A DNA stretch of 13,937 bases from CAYNGH01 sp964396845. GTDB taxonomy: Bacteria; Vulcanimicrobiota; JAJTBE01; CAYNGH01. Positions 12,801 to 13,937 of this stretch are shown in pieces. Location: positions 1 to 13,937 of the forward strand of contig CAYNGH010000085.1 in assembly GCA_964396845.1 (NCBI GenBank). The letters are read 5' to 3'. The notes beneath the pieces are model-generated. The model had not been told where the DNA came from. It was given only the letters and a program-made list of their open reading frames with translations, and did no database searches. The position numbers and the translations under genes are program-made. How positions within the stretch are numbered: the first letter of the stretch is position 1; each line of letters opens with the position of its first letter.

Positions 12801-13937
12801 AGGTATTATTTGTCCGGGATATTTCCTCTGGAACGGTTGCCGGCCAGATTGGCCTGATGCACTGGAAGTATGCTCCCTCCAACAACATGAGCGTTGTCCG
12901 GTTCTACCGGCATAAGGTGCCGGTGATTCAACGGCTGGTAAGCCTGGGACTGCAGGTGAAGGCCGCGGTAAACTGTGATGAGCTGACGGTCAACCGCCAG
13001 TGGTCCAATGTAGCCGAGGATGACAAGTTCTCCGGTGTTGTGGATGTTCTGGAAGAATCCATTGAAATGCTGGTGGAAGAGCTGGCGGACAGTTTTGACA
13101 GCCTGAGCGATGAGGTCCGGGAAGATGGCCGTCTTCATCTGGTTGCCTACATCACCGGCCGTTATCGTCGTTTTGCCGATGTGACCGATGCTCCGGCCCA
13201 GTCCCTGGGGGGACGGATTGCCAGAAAGCCATTATTCCCTGCGCTGGGGGGCAAAAGTTTGAGCCTGATGGATATCATCGGGTTTTATAAGAACTTCGGC
13301 AAGCTGTTATATGTCCCCCGCTGGACTTCCCGGGTTCCCCTGGATGATGATCGGGTTGTCATTGTGTGCGGAGCTGATATGCTGGAGTATTTGAGGAAGA
13401 TGTTCGTTTACTGCAGTGATTATTCCAGCCATCTGGATGCCGAGGAGAAAGCCCGCAAAACAATGGATGACAGTGAGGTCAGGAATCTCAAAGTGGAAGG
13501 ATCATCCCTTCTGAAGGTGGAGATTGATGGATCGGGTCTTGCGGGGGAGCTGGCTCTTCCAATGAAAGAGAGTAACCGGGAGAATGTGAAGTTCTGCAAG
13601 AAGAAGGTTTTAGTGGTGGAAAAACCCCTGTATCCAGGCTCATCGGTTATCGGCGTTATTAACAGCAATCAGTTCTTTGTCAATGACGCTTTCACCGATG
13701 TGGAGCTGTATTCCCGGGAAAAACGGGTGCTCATGTCCGGAGTGAAACAGCTTTATTCCAATCTTGTGGAGAGTTTTCTAAGGGAAACCGACACCCGAAA
13801 ACTGGGGATTTCTCATCGGTATCTGCTGAAGTTTTATTATCAGCAGAAACATACTCTCAGCAGTGAATACCGGGTAATGGATGATCCCCTGGAAGAACGG
13901 ATTACTAATCTTGCTCTGTTGCCCATAACCGACGGGA
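9821..13937 (+). CDS. Giant repeat protein with degenerate Hsp90-like ATPase domain (3' end outside window)
   Basis: The frame from ATG 9821 stays open to the right edge, at least 1372 residues. AGGAGGT at 9807-9813 is an excellent ribosome site inside the preceding gene, with which it overlaps by one base. Residues 45-160 align with the ATPase core of that neighbour (LEIIQAAVASG against RELIQNSLDAG; LAIGINSAQALNP against FGIGFVSVFAIKP; KGTRI against DGTKI). The N-box Asn is Ala52, the D-x-G-x-G motif has decayed to FDGEH, and two of three G2 glycines are lost, so ATP binding is doubtful. From residue 226 on, two module types alternate. Residues about 575-640 are an acidic, Pro/Ser-rich linker. 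No signal peptide or membrane segment is seen, so the protein is probably cytoplasmic. I do not recognise a named family; a chaperone-like scaffold partner of the upstream ATPase is inference. Confidence 0.75.
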   Translation, partial: MAQLNTLLEDLRSEAEFDSVGHFSLDKKTAREKMKTDQLIAPHYYVLEIIQAAVASGATKIDVYLDADDCIITFDGEHYTREDLDNLYSSLFVSQKDLSLERFRELAIGINSAQALNPAFISVVSGDGTDTVAMQVVPGREDTFVDPGEVLKGTRIHVRERVSWKVASKFFSKYITQQLPTEAKVIRDRCIHCPLPIMINGRIVNPQDGKDLENVLCKVEFNTDSARGVLGIPRIPSDLSRLELVKWGVSITTRNLRLSFIPMTGVVHGNGLIKNASQSDIVENEIFKQVLSEVKDSIDQVIIALADDYVENNAKYDMHRRLMARDYLLEVIEARFRAVKYKGKSPLLTRLASVELFETTGKKLTSLEVLTNQMKKLGYLPFSRKYFHQPHPDGLVVLYADDEKKVNFLGKVFSSRIRNVEEDFFRIYIKQKAEKQWEARRGNKPALFFDPAVRWQFDRNGISGEMGLTLRDPDNFCRIRFYKGFGLVARKSMELGGLFFDAVVNNDSLNPTYTFEDVEKDQVFDETLREILRQAPALYLEMARSYRDSSGSFEGRGNIIRRHLLSWVNYVLGPGSDKPIRDDSTGASDQKDPETAQPEGPLTVKIIDEKFPGDNSWGEDSPGEHVSFTRRLSPGIEVRKITFDEPALTDLWKDLPLFPCVSGELASLRDLEKDMEKFQMVAYIRQASPGPRLDEKIVVVAEAGEEEILRKYFGLFKVINYEKGLQEERNSIEHLNRPCQEAVLDREAILKVPVDTDGITGEVGILPMEDASGSSGVTTQSYRDSRLRVKILKRHRFIMNKTAGITAKNAVAVINFDWLNTNQAWTDVVEDSLWNRVVDVLREGLASLALKCLNSFGELGTAQPDAMKFLKEFVLNHQDQIATDRRKWQESEFFRKLLPIPLFLTVNDSYVSIEQLEEEKVRNGHVAYVEPSFKVESRQDRLILRADSDDVDLIVKLLGNKAVKNIQEKLLDRELSEIVRKTRGQEEPEIPAGEVLFVRDISSGTVAGQIGLMHWKYAPSNNMSVVRFYRHKVPVIQRLVSLGLQVKAAVNCDELTVNRQWSNVAEDDKFSGVVDVLEESIEMLVEELADSFDSLSDEVREDGRLHLVAYITGRYRRFADVTDAPAQSLGGRIARKPLFPALGGKSLSLMDIIGFYKNFGKLLYVPRWTSRVPLDDDRVVIVCGADMLEYLRKMFVYCSDYSSHLDAEEKARKTMDDSEVRNLKVEGSSLLKVEIDGSGLAGELALPMKESNRENVKFCKKKVLVVEKPLYPGSSVIGVINSNQFFVNDAFTDVELYSREKRVLMSGVKQLYSNLVESFLRETDTRKLGISHRYLLKFYYQQKHTLSSEYRVMDDPLEERITNLALLPITDG
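10496..13777 (+). repeat. Five Hsp90-middle-domain-like modules in the giant protein (M modules)
   Basis: Copies lie at 10496-10735, 11210-11446, 12101-12379, 12830-13084 and 13529-13777 (residues 226-305, 464-542, 761-853, 1004-1088, 1237-1319). Each is 79-93 residues. Each starts G-[EQV]-[VILM]-[AG] and has a basic strand such as VRFYRHKVPVI or IRFYKGFGLVA. Then comes [VI]-[VN]-x-[DN]-x-L/F, for example AVVNNDSLNPTYTFEDVEKD or AAVNCDELTVNRQWSNVAED, then a long helix with Val/Leu every three to four residues. A sixth copy is residues 207-285 of the preceding ATPase. The pattern recalls the HtpG segment G-[LV]-[IV]-D-S-x-D-L-P-L-N-x-S-R-E-I-L. Distances between starts are 238, 297, 243 and 233 residues. 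Identity between copies is low, so they are old duplications. Confidence 0.65.
10859..13405 (+). repeat. Four PLF/SL modules alternating with the M modules
   Basis: Copies lie at 10859-11059, 11771-11968, 12497-12697 and 13211-13405 (residues 347-413, 651-716, 893-959, 1131-1195). Consensus: P-L-F-x(3-4)-[GN]-x(2-3)-[VA]-S-[LI]-x-x-L, then about 15 residues with a [VL]-x-Y-[VIL] strand, then D-x-[VIL]-[VIL]-[VIL]-x-A-x-[DE], then a short helix ending near K-x-[FL]. Examples are LPLFPCVSGELASLRDL and KPLFPALGGKSLSLMDI. The window ends in the start of a fifth (LALLPITDG). Spacing of 304, 242 and 238 residues tracks the M modules, so module pairs were copied as units of about 240 residues. Confidence 0.6.

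Overview
The window looks like a chromosomal piece of a motile, chemotactic bacterium of moderate G+C. There are no transposases, tRNAs, rRNAs or CRISPR arrays. Taxon is inferred weakly: the chemotaxis gene order (receptor, STAS, CheY, CheA, CheR, CheD, CheB) and the protein styles fit Spirochaetota best to my eye, with Deltaproteobacteria-like lineages as the alternative.

Region 1 (1-6522, + strand) is one tightly packed chemotaxis operon. It holds the 3' part of a methyl-accepting chemotaxis protein, a STAS-domain protein, CheY, CheA, CheR, CheD and CheB. Together these give a receptor signalling domain, the kinase and its response regulator, and a full adaptation set (methyltransferase, glutamine deamidase, methylesterase). 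No CheW or phosphatase is in view; a CheW gene may lie upstream. The receptor ends in NFELF, which fits the consensus of a CheR-docking pentapeptide.

Region 2 (6518-7979, - strand) is a single convergent gene ended by a hairpin terminator that overlaps the cheB stop. Its product is a fusion: a short amphipathic N-terminal helix like a bacterial-microcompartment encapsulation peptide, a flavoprotein-like domain, a four-cysteine cluster, and a complete deoxyribose-phosphate aldolase (DeoC).

Region 3 (8178-13937, + strand, divergent from region 2) is the most unusual part. A 547-aa Hsp90/GHKL-type ATPase with intact nucleotide-binding motifs overlaps by one base (TAATG) a giant ORF that runs off the window, at least 1372 aa. 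The giant begins with a paralogous but degenerate ATPase domain, in which the key Asn, Asp and Gly residues are replaced. It continues as alternating copies of two modules that are also present once each in the 547-aa partner: an Hsp90-middle-domain-like module (five copies) and a 'PLF..G...SL..L' module (four copies plus the start of a fifth). I read this as an active ATPase paired with a giant pseudo-ATPase scaffold built by repeated duplication of the Hsp90-like middle region. It recalls sacsin in layout, but I do not recognise it as a named system.
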